DNA of 35,446 bases from Rikenellaceae bacterium (GTDB taxonomy: Bacteria; Bacteroidota; Bacteroidia; Bacteroidales; Rikenellaceae): the NCBI GenBank assembly GCA_015060075.1, contig SUZE01000022.1, positions 1 to 35,446 on the forward strand, written 5' to 3'. The translations under genes were made by a program, and so were the position numbers. Below the pieces are notes generated by a model. It had not been told where the DNA came from. It did not search any database and was given only the letters and a program-made list of their open reading frames with translations. Each line of letters opens with the position of its first letter. Positions within the stretch are counted from its first letter, which is position 1. Shown piece by piece: positions 1 to 8,094 of the stretch.

Positions 1-1656
1 GATGGTGCTACACGCCCTGTGTTCTACGAGAGCCGTGTGATAAATCTGCACCTCGACGAGGCAACGCTCCGCCGCATTGATGACGAGTACGAGGCGATGG
101 CCAACGAGGCGGAGGAGTACGCAATCGAAAAGAGCAAGCGCGAGTTGGGGCGTTTGGATTCAATTCTCGGCGCAGACGAGACGATAGAGTCGCTGGTGGG
201 CGACATTCTCGACCACTACGAGAACTACCGCCAATATGAGCAGATGGGCAAGGCGATGATTGTTGCCTACTCACGCCCGATAGCGATGAAAATTTACCGT
301 CGCATATTAGATTTGCGCCCTGCATGGACGGAGAAGTTGGCTGTGGTGATGACTTCGGGCAACAAAGACCCCGAGGAGTGGCGCGAGATAATCGGCAACG
401 ATGCCCACAAAAAGGAGCTCGAAAGGCGATTTAAGGATAATGACAGCCCGCTGAAAGTGGTGATTGTGGTGGATATGTGGCTCACGGGATTTGATGTGCC
501 GTCGCTCTCGACAATGTATGTCTACAAGCCGATGGCGGGGCACAACCTGATGCAGGCGATTGCGCGTGTAAACCGTGTATTTGGCGACAAGCAGGGAGGT
601 TTGGTGGTCGATTATGTGGGCATTGCTTCTGCTTTGAAGCAGGCGATGAATGACTACACCATTCGTGACCGCAAAAACTACGGCGACACCGACATCTCAA
701 AGACTGCATATCCCGAATTTCAGAAGAAGTTGGAGGTGTGCCGCGACCTGTTGCACGGCTTCGACTACTCGGCATTCTACGGCGAGTCGGATATGGCACG
801 CGCTACGACGATTGCGGGTGGTGTTGATTTCCTGCAAGCACCCGAGCGTGAAGAAACAAAGAAACTATACATCAAAGAGGCGTTGTTGCTTCGTCAGTCG
901 TTGTCGTTGTGTCAGAGCCTTTTGCAGCGTGAGGAGCGATTGGAAGCTGCCTACTTTGAGGCGGTACGCACACTGCTTACGCGAGTTGAGGGCAAAGGTA
1001 AGATTTCGTTCCGCGAGATTAACGAGCGCATAAACGAACTGCTCAAACAGAGCATCAAGAGCGAGGGTGTGATAAACCTCTTCTCGGACATAAAGGAGGA
1101 GTTTTCTATTTTCGACCCGAAATTCTTGGAGGAGATAGCGCAGATGAAGCAGAAAAACTTTGCTGTGGAGTTGCTGCGCAAGCTGATTGCCGAGCAGATA
1201 AGGGTTTATCAGCGTACAAACACCGTGCGTGCCGAAAAGTTCTCCGAGATTTTGGCGAATGCGATGAGTAACTACCTCAAAGGTTTGCTCACCAACGAGG
1301 AGGTTATCGAGGAGTTGTTGAAGACTGCCCGCGCTATCGTCAATGGCGAGGAAGAGGGCAAGAAACGCAACCTCTCAACCGAGGAATTGGCATTCTACGA
1401 TGCTATAACCAAGCCCGATGCGGTGCAGGATTTCTATACAAACGAGCAACTTATCGCCATTACTCGCGAACTGACCGATGCACTTCGCACAAATAAGACC
1501 ATAGACTGGACAATGAAGGAGAGTGCCCGTGCCGGTATGCGCCGCATAGTGAAGCGCTTGCTCAAAAAGTACAAATATCCGCCCGAGGGCCAGGAAGCAG
1601 CCCTCGAAACCATTATGACGCAGTGCGAAATGTGGAGCGAGAATGAGTTTGAGTAG
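1..1656 (+). CDS. hsdR: Type I restriction enzyme R subunit, C-terminal part (5' end outside window)
   Basis: The reading frame is open from base 1 (DGATRPVFYESR...), so the gene enters from the left and its N-terminal nuclease and first helicase lobe are missing. The visible 551 residues carry late superfamily-2 helicase motifs: DMWLTGFDVPSLSTMYVYKP, then QAIARVNR (motif VI) and GLVVDYVGIA. A long, charged, helical C-terminal part rich in Glu, Lys and Leu follows, as in the DUF3387-type tail of HsdR that docks on the HsdM/HsdS core. In the family, HsdR is the ATP-driven DNA translocase and endonuclease that cuts unmodified DNA. hsdM and hsdS are not visible and would lie upstream. Base composition is GC-richer than the next two genes, so they probably arrived separately. 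The family call is firm; activity cannot be judged without the N terminus. Confidence 0.93.
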   Translation, partial: DGATRPVFYESRVINLHLDEATLRRIDDEYEAMANEAEEYAIEKSKRELGRLDSILGADETIESLVGDILDHYENYRQYEQMGKAMIVAYSRPIAMKIYRRILDLRPAWTEKLAVVMTSGNKDPEEWREIIGNDAHKKELERRFKDNDSPLKVVIVVDMWLTGFDVPSLSTMYVYKPMAGHNLMQAIARVNRVFGDKQGGLVVDYVGIASALKQAMNDYTIRDRKNYGDTDISKTAYPEFQKKLEVCRDLLHGFDYSAFYGESDMARATTIAGGVDFLQAPEREETKKLYIKEALLLRQSLSLCQSLLQREERLEAAYFEAVRTLLTRVEGKGKISFREINERINELLKQSIKSEGVINLFSDIKEEFSIFDPKFLEEIAQMKQKNFAVELLRKLIAEQIRVYQRTNTVRAEKFSEILANAMSNYLKGLLTNEEVIEELLKTARAIVNGEEEGKKRNLSTEELAFYDAITKPDAVQDFYTNEQLIAITRELTDALRTNKTIDWTMKESARAGMRRIVKRLLKKYKYPPEGQEAALETIMTQCEMWSENEFE

Positions 1657-1753
1657 CAGTAAATATGTAAATTAGCTGCTGAAAAGCGCTAAATTAGTCT
1701 TGTTTCGTTACCACAAAAAAGCAAGATGGCACTAATTGAGATAATAGGAGAAC

Positions 1754-1793
1754 AAACAACTCGTGAGCGAACCTCACGAGTTGTTTTGTTTAA
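1754..1793. terminator. Bidirectional terminator between hsdR and the methyltransferase
   Basis: A 14-bp perfect stem (1754-1767 with 1773-1786) closes a 5-base loop. It is followed by a T-rich tail on the plus strand and preceded by an A-rich stretch that serves the minus strand. It lies between two convergent genes. An overlapping 36-codon ATG frame (1726-1836) is considered spurious. Confidence 0.75.
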
Positions 1794-1864
1794 TCCTCAC
1801 GGTCATTATAAAATCGAATGGATATTTTGGTCATAAAATTATGTTCGTATCTATAAGAGTTTAA

Positions 1865-2944
1865 TCATCTACATACAACACAATGAATATACTCAACCAC
1901 CTCAGTTTGTTTATATTGCCTTGCGTCGAGTTTATCTGCTCTATACCTTGTGTATGTTCTCGAAAAACAATGATAATCTCCTTTTGTTCTGAGAATAGTT
2001 TCAATCTCACCAGGCGTCATTAAACCATCGCTATTATAACTAACAAAAATGTATTGACAACGAACATTAGCTATCAAATCAGCAAATGTCCTCAATACTT
2101 TATCCTTATAGCAATAATTAGACTTTTGAGTATTGTAATCCCTTAAGCCCGTCTTGCCATGCAACAATGGCTTGTCATCTTTGGCTATGGTTTCTAATAC
2201 ATGGTAATAAGCAGAATATTGCCTTTCATTATAAGGCGGATCAATGTATATAATATCAGCACTTATTCTTTTTGCTAATTCGTTCGCATCTTCACAATAT
2301 ACTTGATGCTGTAAGTCACTAAGATGTATAGAGAGAGGTTCCATTACCATTCTCTTTTGCGCATTTTTTTTATAGTGTTTCAAAAATGCGCCATACACAG
2401 ATGCTGTATTTGCAACTTTATCAATATTCTCGATCAATGTTGCAAGCAAATAAAAATACTCTTCTCGCGTTATTAATTCATGCCTAAACCAATCCTCAAT
2501 AATATGTCTGATAGCATCGCATTTCTGCCCATTCTGAGGAGTGAAATACATTCGTTCGAAACCACATGTTTTCAGACTGCCACAGCAATAATTTTTATAA
2601 ACAAATCCCCTCTTACCTTGTAAATTATCTAAATATCTACAAACCTCTATTAATCTCTCTTCCTGATTATTAGCGTTTACTAATTGAGGAATAGTATCAT
2701 GTAATGCCCTAAAAAGCAATTCGCTACTATTGCCAATGGACTGCTGATTTAGCACATAACTATAGTATTGTAAATCATTTGCTATTACACGGCATCCAAT
2801 ATCCTTAAAGCATGTTCCGACAACACCTGTACCTGCAAATAAATCACAAAATACGAGTTCTTCAGGATGGTCTAAATTTACCACAGCTCGTACACTCTCC
2901 TCAATAAAAGGAAGCAAGAACTTTTTACTGCCAATATAGTGCAT
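1865..2944 (-). CDS. D12-class DNA adenine N6-methyltransferase
   Basis: This 359-residue protein has the order of a Dam/D12-family methyltransferase. The N-terminal YIGSK motif is at residues 3-7. The S-adenosylmethionine-binding DLFAGTG is at 34-40. The catalytic IDPPYNERQY is centred on D235-P-P-Y238. In the family such enzymes methylate adenine N6 in a short DNA site. Unlike a housekeeping Dam, the gene is AT-rich and follows by a single base the stop of a large nuclease/DGQHR gene, so the two form an operon. It most likely protects self DNA or produces the mark sensed by its partner; this is inference. The cysteine-rich stretch around residues 120-128 (YCCGSLKTCG) is not part of the core fold that I recognise. 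The target site cannot be read from the sequence. Confidence 0.9.
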   Translation of the reverse strand: MHYIGSKKFLLPFIEESVRAVVNLDHPEELVFCDLFAGTGVVGTCFKDIGCRVIANDLQYYSYVLNQQSIGNSSELLFRALHDTIPQLVNANNQEERLIEVCRYLDNLQGKRGFVYKNYCCGSLKTCGFERMYFTPQNGQKCDAIRHIIEDWFRHELITREEYFYLLATLIENIDKVANTASVYGAFLKHYKKNAQKRMVMEPLSIHLSDLQHQVYCEDANELAKRISADIIYIDPPYNERQYSAYYHVLETIAKDDKPLLHGKTGLRDYNTQKSNYCYKDKVLRTFADLIANVRCQYIFVSYNSDGLMTPGEIETILRTKGDYHCFSRTYTRYRADKLDARQYKQTEVVEYIHCVVCR

Positions 2945-2945
2945 T

Positions 2946-5207
2946 TTATTTTTTTATTAACCAAGCGTGTATTTTCTCTATCAACTCTAAATCATCCGGC
3001 ATAATAACATACGAATGGAAACATTGGTTACGAATACGTTCCAATTGTTGAATCCATTCCGTCTTTTGTTGTTTATTCCCGCTTGTAGCCCACGGCGCAG
3101 TATATGCTTTATCAAAACAATCAGCCCAATTATTAATTGCAATTTCCTTGTATGCTATAAGTGTTAGGCAATCCCATGGCTCGTATTCTGGAGTACCTTC
3201 CTCTCTTTCTCGGTTCTTGTCGAATGCCAAATTTTGAGCATCTTTTGCAAATTTAGGAGGCACACCTTTCACATACCAATCTTTGCCGTATTTAGTCTGA
3301 AGGCGCTGTTTGGCATCATTCTTAAAATATGACTCTATATCTCTTATTATACCAAATGCCTTATCCACATTTTGCTTTGAACGACTTGCGATATACTCAT
3401 CTAATCCAGGTGCATCAAAAGACTCATATTGTGCTCTTATAGCTTTTTGCATAAAGCGCCAATATTTTCGTTCTTCGCCTGTGCCATACGATTTCTTCAA
3501 ATCTTTATGTTCATCTTCATCAATATTATTGATAGCGTATGCTATCGGCGTGATATATGGATAGGTTGCATCGTACAATGTCTGGACAGAAGCCTTAATA
3601 ACATTAATACCCTCTTCTTTCTGTATGTAATCCAAAATATCACTAAGAACCCTAATAAATCCATATATTCCACGGCTATTCATGAAAACCAGACCATTTG
3701 TCCCATATTCTTTACCTGCATCAACATTGTCTTTTAGATAATTAATACACTTGATGAGATAAGGCAATAATTTTTTCATTGATTCATCAATATTGCCATT
3801 GTACATTAGCCCAAGTTCTGTAATCGTTTGCTTATTGACAGAACCTAAAAAACGACCTTCTCGCAATGCTTTTTTAATAAAACTCATTGATATAGGTCTC
3901 TTATCTTCGCCAATTTCAACTTGGCCAAATAACGAAGATTTTACATCTTCTCCCAATCTAATTGCTATTGCCGAACACAGCGCATCTAACTGTTCTTTTT
4001 TATCTTCTGAATACCAAAATAAGTCCTTTTTAAGAGTTTCTCGTAGACTCTTTGGTACAGGGCTTTGGTTTTCATTGATTTGAGTAAAAAGTCTAACTTG
4101 CTCTTCTTTGCGCAGTTTAATAAATGCTACAACAGGAATAGTATTATTTGTTGCATGCTTACTACCAGAATAGCCATACAATCTATGCTGTCCGTCTATT
4201 ATGTATGCAGACTTATATCTATTAGGCAAGTACAATATACCCACATCAGAGATAGTTGTTTTTACTTGAGTATTAGCTCTATCAAAACGGCAGTCTTCAT
4301 CAATATTAATTACGACAGAATTTGGGAAATAGCCATCTTGATTATCGACAAAGTCTCTAACCTTAATCAATCTCTTCTTTTTAATCAATCGTTGATATGT
4401 AGGCATCTCGTTGATATGAGCCTTATTGTTATGTAAAACATAGCCTATGTTTAATAACTTTGCAGGTTCTATTGCAAACGAGTAATACACATGTCCTCCC
4501 ATTTTGCCACGAACGGCAGGAACTCTCATATCAAGCGAAGCAATTTCTTGGTTATCGAATATATAACCAAAGAACTGATACCTGCTTGCCTCACCTAATT
4601 GCTTATGTAAATTTTCGAAGTATTCTATGTTATCATTCACTAATAAGGTAGCATGAATACTATCTAATCTATTTTTATCATCATCAGAAATTTCATACCC
4701 ATCCGTAGCAAAAACAAACTTTACTTTATATTTCTTATCATTAAATACAGAATGAATACTGTTATATAAACCCGATAATATCCCCTTATAGCTTTCTATC
4801 TCTTTTTTGAAGCAGACAGTTTTATTTGGGGATGTTGAAGCCTTACACTCAACAATAATAATTGTATCATCCCCTTTTGCGAACACATCTATCTGATGTG
4901 TTTCTGATTCACTATTTCCATATGGCAATTTAAATAACCTATCTTTATTTAAGCAAGAATATCCCATATTGGATAGCAATACCCACATTCTCTCTTCCAA
5001 CAACCTATCAGGTGTTTTTAGCTTCTTGACTTTTGTTGTGGTTTTATAATCTTTCACATGCTCCCACCCATCAGAAATGTAATCATCCTTTAGCTTGGGA
5101 TTAATCGATTCGAATACATACTGATTAGAAAACTCTTTCTTTAATTTTCTAATGTCAGATTCATCTACAACTAATTTCGAAAGCGTAAGTTCTTGTAAGT
5201 TCTTCAT
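2946..5207 (-). CDS. Large DGQHR-domain protein with PD-(D/E)XK-like N terminus and HEPN-like C terminus
   Basis: The protein has 753 residues from the ATG at 5207; a TTG at 5243 would add 12 residues but is less likely. Three parts can be seen. Residues about 65-125 look like a PD-(D/E)XK nuclease core: hydrophobic strand, QIDVFAKGDD with D107, then IIIVECK with E120 and K122. Residues about 225-370 contain IIDGQHRLYGY (DGQHR at 338-342), the hallmark of the DndB-type DGQHR family related to ParB/Srx-fold proteins. The C terminus has LERIRNQCFHSY, matching the HEPN RNxxxH motif (R726, N727, H731). It is co-transcribed with the downstream D12 methyltransferase. The combination suggests a defence effector that reads DNA status and may act on DNA and/or RNA. 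The motifs are seen; the domain boundaries and function are inference. No transmembrane or signal segment is visible. Confidence 0.8.
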   Translation of the reverse strand: MKNLQELTLSKLVVDESDIRKLKKEFSNQYVFESINPKLKDDYISDGWEHVKDYKTTTKVKKLKTPDRLLEERMWVLLSNMGYSCLNKDRLFKLPYGNSESETHQIDVFAKGDDTIIIVECKASTSPNKTVCFKKEIESYKGILSGLYNSIHSVFNDKKYKVKFVFATDGYEISDDDKNRLDSIHATLLVNDNIEYFENLHKQLGEASRYQFFGYIFDNQEIASLDMRVPAVRGKMGGHVYYSFAIEPAKLLNIGYVLHNNKAHINEMPTYQRLIKKKRLIKVRDFVDNQDGYFPNSVVINIDEDCRFDRANTQVKTTISDVGILYLPNRYKSAYIIDGQHRLYGYSGSKHATNNTIPVVAFIKLRKEEQVRLFTQINENQSPVPKSLRETLKKDLFWYSEDKKEQLDALCSAIAIRLGEDVKSSLFGQVEIGEDKRPISMSFIKKALREGRFLGSVNKQTITELGLMYNGNIDESMKKLLPYLIKCINYLKDNVDAGKEYGTNGLVFMNSRGIYGFIRVLSDILDYIQKEEGINVIKASVQTLYDATYPYITPIAYAINNIDEDEHKDLKKSYGTGEERKYWRFMQKAIRAQYESFDAPGLDEYIASRSKQNVDKAFGIIRDIESYFKNDAKQRLQTKYGKDWYVKGVPPKFAKDAQNLAFDKNREREEGTPEYEPWDCLTLIAYKEIAINNWADCFDKAYTAPWATSGNKQQKTEWIQQLERIRNQCFHSYVIMPDDLELIEKIHAWLIKK

Positions 5208-5341
5208 AAAGATTATAAGTATTTGGGATGGTTTATACGACAATGAATAAATTATATATATTATTTGTTTTTACTTACTCCTTATTCGCAATAATTTGTC
5301 ATAAAGATATGAAAAATTTTGCTATAATCATAATATATGAT

Positions 5342-5364
5342 AAAAAAAGACGGCCGGAGCCGTC
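5342..5364 (-). terminator. Rho-independent terminator
   Basis: On the minus strand a GACGGC/GCCGTC stem with a four-base loop is followed by seven T. It lies about 100 bases beyond the tRNA-Gly terminator, so a separate short transcript may end here. It also isolates the downstream DGQHR operon from tRNA transcription. Confidence 0.8.
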
Positions 5365-5463
5365 ATGATAAAGATTAATGAATACAAACGATCTTCTGGA
5401 TATCACATCCTATGATTCTCCGTCATAGTGCCTTCTCGCCCACTTTTCGCATGAGAAACAAGC
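5365..5463 (-). ncRNA. Candidate small RNA between tRNA-Gly terminator and next terminator
   Basis: About 100 minus-strand bases lie between two strong minus-strand terminators and contain no convincing gene. They include a small hairpin with CTATGA/TCATAG arms (5410-5415 and 5423-5428). The hairpin is flanked by short frames of 9 and 7 codons that overlap at ATGA. No clear promoter was found. The distinct 3' terminator is the main reason to list it. Confidence 0.25.
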
Positions 5464-5495
5464 AATAAAAAAGTCTCAGAAAACTCTGAGACTTT
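5464..5495 (-). terminator. Terminator of tRNA-Gly transcript
   Basis: An 11-bp stem (5470-5480 with 5485-5495) with a four-base loop is followed on the minus strand by a run of T. It lies six bases beyond the encoded CCA end of the tRNA. Confidence 0.8.
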
Positions 5496-5501
5496 CATTC
5501 T

Positions 5502-5577
5502 TGGAGCGGAAAACGAGACTCGAACTCGCGACCCCAACCTTGGCAAGGTTGTGCTCTACCAACTGAGCTATTTCCGC
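5502..5577 (-). tRNA. tRNA-Gly (anticodon GCC)
   Basis: On the minus strand a complete 76-base cloverleaf can be folded. The acceptor GCGGAAA pairs with TTTCCGC. A D-arm containing AGCTCAGTTGGTAGAGC follows, then an anticodon stem CAACC/GGTTG with loop TTGCCAA. The T-arm contains TTCGAGT, with discriminator T and encoded CCA. Anticodon GCC reads GGC/GGT. The promoter lies about 180 bases upstream, with a partial copy of this tRNA in between. Confidence 0.96.
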
Positions 5578-5645
5578 ATTTTTGTTTGCGTTCTCTGTTG
5601 TTCAAGCCCTCCCATTGCCAAGGTTGGATTATATTATCCTTTTGG

Positions 5646-5685
5646 GGCAAGGTTGTGCTCTACCAACTGAGCTATTTCCGCATTT
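5646..5685 (-). pseudogene. Partial duplicate of the 5' half of tRNA-Gly
   Basis: Forty bases are identical to 5542-5581. They cover the upstream flank, 5' acceptor strand, D-arm and anticodon stem-loop up to GCC. After the anticodon the sequence diverges, and no T-arm or 3' acceptor strand can be folded. A short stretch at 5615-5626 repeats part of the anticodon arm in inverted orientation. The copy is transcribed ahead of the intact tRNA. It may be a recombination or integration scar at the edge of the defence genes. Confidence 0.85.
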
Positions 5686-5725
5686 GTTTTGAACCGTGCA
5701 AAAGGTTTTACCCGTTTTGCGAGTG

Positions 5726-5756
5726 CAAATATAAGGCAAAAAAAAATACTGTGCAA
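5726..5756 (-). promoter_or_regulatory. Bacteroidetes-type promoter of tRNA-Gly
   Basis: On the minus strand TTG (5756-5754) is separated by 20 bases from TATATTTG (5733-5726), matching the TTG-N19/20-TAnnTTTG form. Transcription would start near 5719 and run through the partial tRNA copy into the intact tRNA. Confidence 0.75.
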
Positions 5757-5863
5757 GAAAATTTGAAAAAAAATATCTTTTTCTTCAAATTACGCACGCT
5801 TTACTCTTGTTTTTAGAGGTATAATAGCGTGTATAATGTCTATAAGCAGGCTATCACTGCTGT

Positions 5864-6124
5864 TTATGGTACGGGGTCGTATCCTGAGCCACCCCAAGGG
5901 TGACAACGGGCAATTCGCTTTGCAGCGAGCCACCCACCTTTGATGATGCCATATTTGCGTATTGCCTCAATAGCATACTGTGAGCATGTCGGAGTGTATC
6001 GGCACGCAGGGGGTGTTAGGGGTGAGATGCACTTCTGGTAGAACCTTATCAACCCTATAAACGGCAGTACCACAATACGGCGGCAGCTACTTGCAAAGGT
6101 TTTCCAGGATTCGTTTTGTGGCAT
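5864..6124 (-). CDS. yidD: Membrane protein insertion efficiency factor YidD
   Basis: This 86-residue protein has the YidD signature: a hydrophobic, amphipathic N-terminal helix ([20 protein letters not shown]), then [21 protein letters not shown] and the C-terminal [17 protein letters not shown]. YidD sits on the inner face of the cytoplasmic membrane and assists YidC-dependent membrane protein insertion. Its ATG lies inside the 3' end of rnpA, a 38-base overlap, so translation is probably coupled. This rnpA-yidD neighbourhood is usual in bacteria, though yidC and rpmH are not adjacent here. It is the last gene of the long minus-strand run. Confidence 0.95.
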   Translation of the reverse strand: MPQNESWKTFASSCRRIVVLPFIGLIRFYQKCISPLTPPACRYTPTCSQYAIEAIRKYGIIKGGWLAAKRIARCHPWGGSGYDPVP

Positions 6125-6449
6125 TTTCGATTGTATTGTAGTCGAGAACCTCCTTCGAGGAGTATATTAGTGCAACCTGCATCTGTCGAGGTGTGTTGCT
6201 TGCGAGTAACAATGTTTTATTTAGACGATATGCTTCGCGCATACGGCGGCGCACCTTGTTGCGTTTGTTGGCTCGTTTGAGAAACTTTTTGGGAGTAGAG
6301 AAGAGAATCTCTGCACTCATCTTGTCTGCCGCTTCGGCATAGACCATATAGCGCAATGGATAGACAAAACCCCCTCGTCCTTCGGTAAAAAGGCGGCGTA
6401 TCGCTCCGAACGAGTGCAGTTTTTCCGACTTGGGGAGTTTGTGGTCCAT
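6087..6449 (-). CDS. rnpA: Ribonuclease P protein component
   Basis: The 120-residue basic protein begins with [20 protein letters not shown], typical of RnpA. It carries the RNR signature in [20 protein letters not shown] near residues 55-75. RnpA binds the catalytic RNase P RNA and helps it recognise the 5' leader of pre-tRNA. The RNA partner rnpB begins at the right end of this same window. The gene follows hemD by 15 bases and overlaps yidD. Confidence 0.95.
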   Translation of the reverse strand: MDHKLPKSEKLHSFGAIRRLFTEGRGGFVYPLRYMVYAEAADKMSAEILFSTPKKFLKRANKRNKVRRRMREAYRLNKTLLLASNTPRQMQVALIYSSKEVLDYNTIENATKRILENLCK

Positions 6450-6464
6450 TTCGATAAACCTCGA

Positions 6465-7313
6465 TTATTTTTTCGAGCGACTCTTCTTTGCAAGACGGCT
6501 CTGCTGGTTACGCAAGAACTCCTCCTTGCGCTCGTCACTTACAAAGGTTACATCCTCTATCGCCTTGCCTTTGCGTACGGCTTGGATATAAATATCCACC
6601 GCCTTGGCAAGTGATGGAGCCGCAGGTGTTGGAGCATTTGCCTTTACGCGAATACCGTTCTCTACGGCGAGTTTCAGCGTTCCTTCACCAAAGGTTGCGA
6701 TGGCAGGCATCTCCTCGGCAGGCATCTTCTCGCAGATACTCTTCACGTCCCATGGCGAGTATAGCAGCACGAGGTCATACTCTTTTAACTTCTCGGCGGA
6801 GATGTCGGTTGCAACCGTGCGTGCCAAGATGATGGGGGTATAGTTGATATTAAGGCGTGTGAGAGCCTCCGGAATCTCCGGTTTGTGAGGCTCCGAGAGG
6901 GATAGAAGCATCTTCTCCGCCTTGTTCTTTACGATAAGTTCGACCAGACCCTGGAATGAGCCATCGGCAAACGATATTTTGCGTTTGCGATAGATTATAT
7001 ACTTCTGCAAGTAGAGAGCGATACTCTCTGTTGAGCAGATGTATTTCATTGTTTCGGGTACCGTTATGCGAGCATCTTCGCAGATGTGGAAGAAGCTGTC
7101 GATGGTTGTGCGCGAGGTGAAAATTACCGCCGTATGGTCCAGAATATTTATGCGCTGGCTACGAAACTCCTTCGGGGTTACACCAATCACTTTGATTAGC
7201 GGATTATACTCTATTTCCACTCCAAGTCGTTTCGAAATTTCAAAAAACGGCGACTTCTCGACAATGGGAGGAGCCGGCTGCGCAACAAGAATCTTGCTTA
7301 TGTTATTACTCAT
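6465..7313 (-). CDS. hemD: Uroporphyrinogen-III synthase
   Basis: The protein has 282 residues from the ATG at 7313. A longer frame to 7409 would overlap the upstream gene and is rejected. The two-lobed HemD pattern is visible: HTAVIFTSRTTIDSFF in lobe one, then ...MKYICSTESIALYLQKY, the VELIVKNKAEKMLLSLSE stretch and YDLVLLYSPWDVKSICE, and finally ATFGEGTLKLAVENGIRV. HemD closes and rearranges hydroxymethylbilane to uroporphyrinogen III in tetrapyrrole synthesis. Sequence conservation in this family is low, but position beside DUF4271 and rnpA supports the call. The C terminus ends in a basic tail (RLAKKSRSKK). Confidence 0.88.
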   Translation of the reverse strand: MSNNISKILVAQPAPPIVEKSPFFEISKRLGVEIEYNPLIKVIGVTPKEFRSQRINILDHTAVIFTSRTTIDSFFHICEDARITVPETMKYICSTESIALYLQKYIIYRKRKISFADGSFQGLVELIVKNKAEKMLLSLSEPHKPEIPEALTRLNINYTPIILARTVATDISAEKLKEYDLVLLYSPWDVKSICEKMPAEEMPAIATFGEGTLKLAVENGIRVKANAPTPAAPSLAKAVDIYIQAVRKGKAIEDVTFVSDERKEEFLRNQQSRLAKKSRSKK

Positions 7314-7336
7314 ATCTTCTCTCTCTGTTTTGGAGT

Positions 7337-8092
7337 TTATCCTCGCAGTATCGGAGCAAGCAGCAACGACAACGGGAAGATTTCCAGGGCGCAAAGATAC
7401 AAAATCCAATGGAAAATAGAAAATCTTTGTGCTCGAAAGAGTAAAAAAGTCTCTTTAATGAATAAAATAAGCGATATCAAACATACTGCAACAGAGGTAT
7501 AAAGGGCGATTTTTGCCACTACACCTTCGGTTAGAAGGGTAAGAATAAGCATCGGCGCCAATATGATTACGATAATGCAGAAATGGAGTAGTTTTATGTG
7601 CCAAATAGTGTTGCAGGCATCGTTGCGACCACTCATTGCTCCGATTATGTAGAGCATTGCTCTCTCTCCACACATTATGGCAAGGATACTAGCCAAAAAC
7701 ACTCCTCCTATACCCCAAACCGATAATGAAGCGAGGGGTGAGAAGATGTGTTGCAACCCCTCCATTACCGATATACGCATAACAAAGAGGGCAATTAATG
7801 CAGCACCGATAAGACTTGTTAGAATTTCAATATTTTTTATCTCTGCCGAATATATATGAATATCTGAACGGTCGGCATTTTTGCTGACGGAGGAGATTAT
7901 CAGGTAGCGAAAGAGGTCAAAATATCGCACAGATATAAATATAAAAAATAGAGCTACAACTCCTGTGGCGAGTTGGTACATTGAGCCCAACGATGCAATC
8001 CCCGACAACTCTATATTGCCATTTTCGACAACGAGTCGGCTCGCCGCTCCAAACAACTCTTCGGCGGATATGTGTTCAACGCTCTGCAACAT
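7337..8092 (-). CDS. DUF4271 family integral membrane protein
   Basis: The 251-residue protein is very hydrophobic, with about six membrane-spanning stretches (near residues 40-60, 90-110, 125-145, 165-190, 195-210 and 230-248). It matches the Bacteroidetes DUF4271 family in length, in the YFDLFRYLI region and in its place upstream of hemD. Its function is unknown. The start lies two bases after the histidine kinase stop, so it is co-translated. No catalytic motif is seen. Confidence 0.8.
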   Translation of the reverse strand: MLQSVEHISAEELFGAASRLVVENGNIELSGIASLGSMYQLATGVVALFFIFISVRYFDLFRYLIISSVSKNADRSDIHIYSAEIKNIEILTSLIGAALIALFVMRISVMEGLQHIFSPLASLSVWGIGGVFLASILAIMCGERAMLYIIGAMSGRNDACNTIWHIKLLHFCIIVIILAPMLILTLLTEGVVAKIALYTSVAVCLISLILFIKETFLLFRAQRFSIFHWILYLCALEIFPLSLLLAPILRG

Positions 8093-8094
8093 TG

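Noticed and set aside
1726..1836. 36-codon open frame between hsdR and the methyltransferase
   Set aside because: It runs straight through a perfect 14-bp terminator hairpin and resembles no known protein; the hairpin explains the sequence better.
1865..2944. Housekeeping Dam or mismatch-repair methylase
   Set aside because: AT-rich composition, one-base linkage to a nuclease/DGQHR gene and location beside hsdR favour a defence role.
7314..7409. Upstream extension of hemD by 32 residues
   Set aside because: It would overlap the DUF4271 gene and lacks family similarity; the ATG at 7313 follows a purine-rich stretch and gives normal length.
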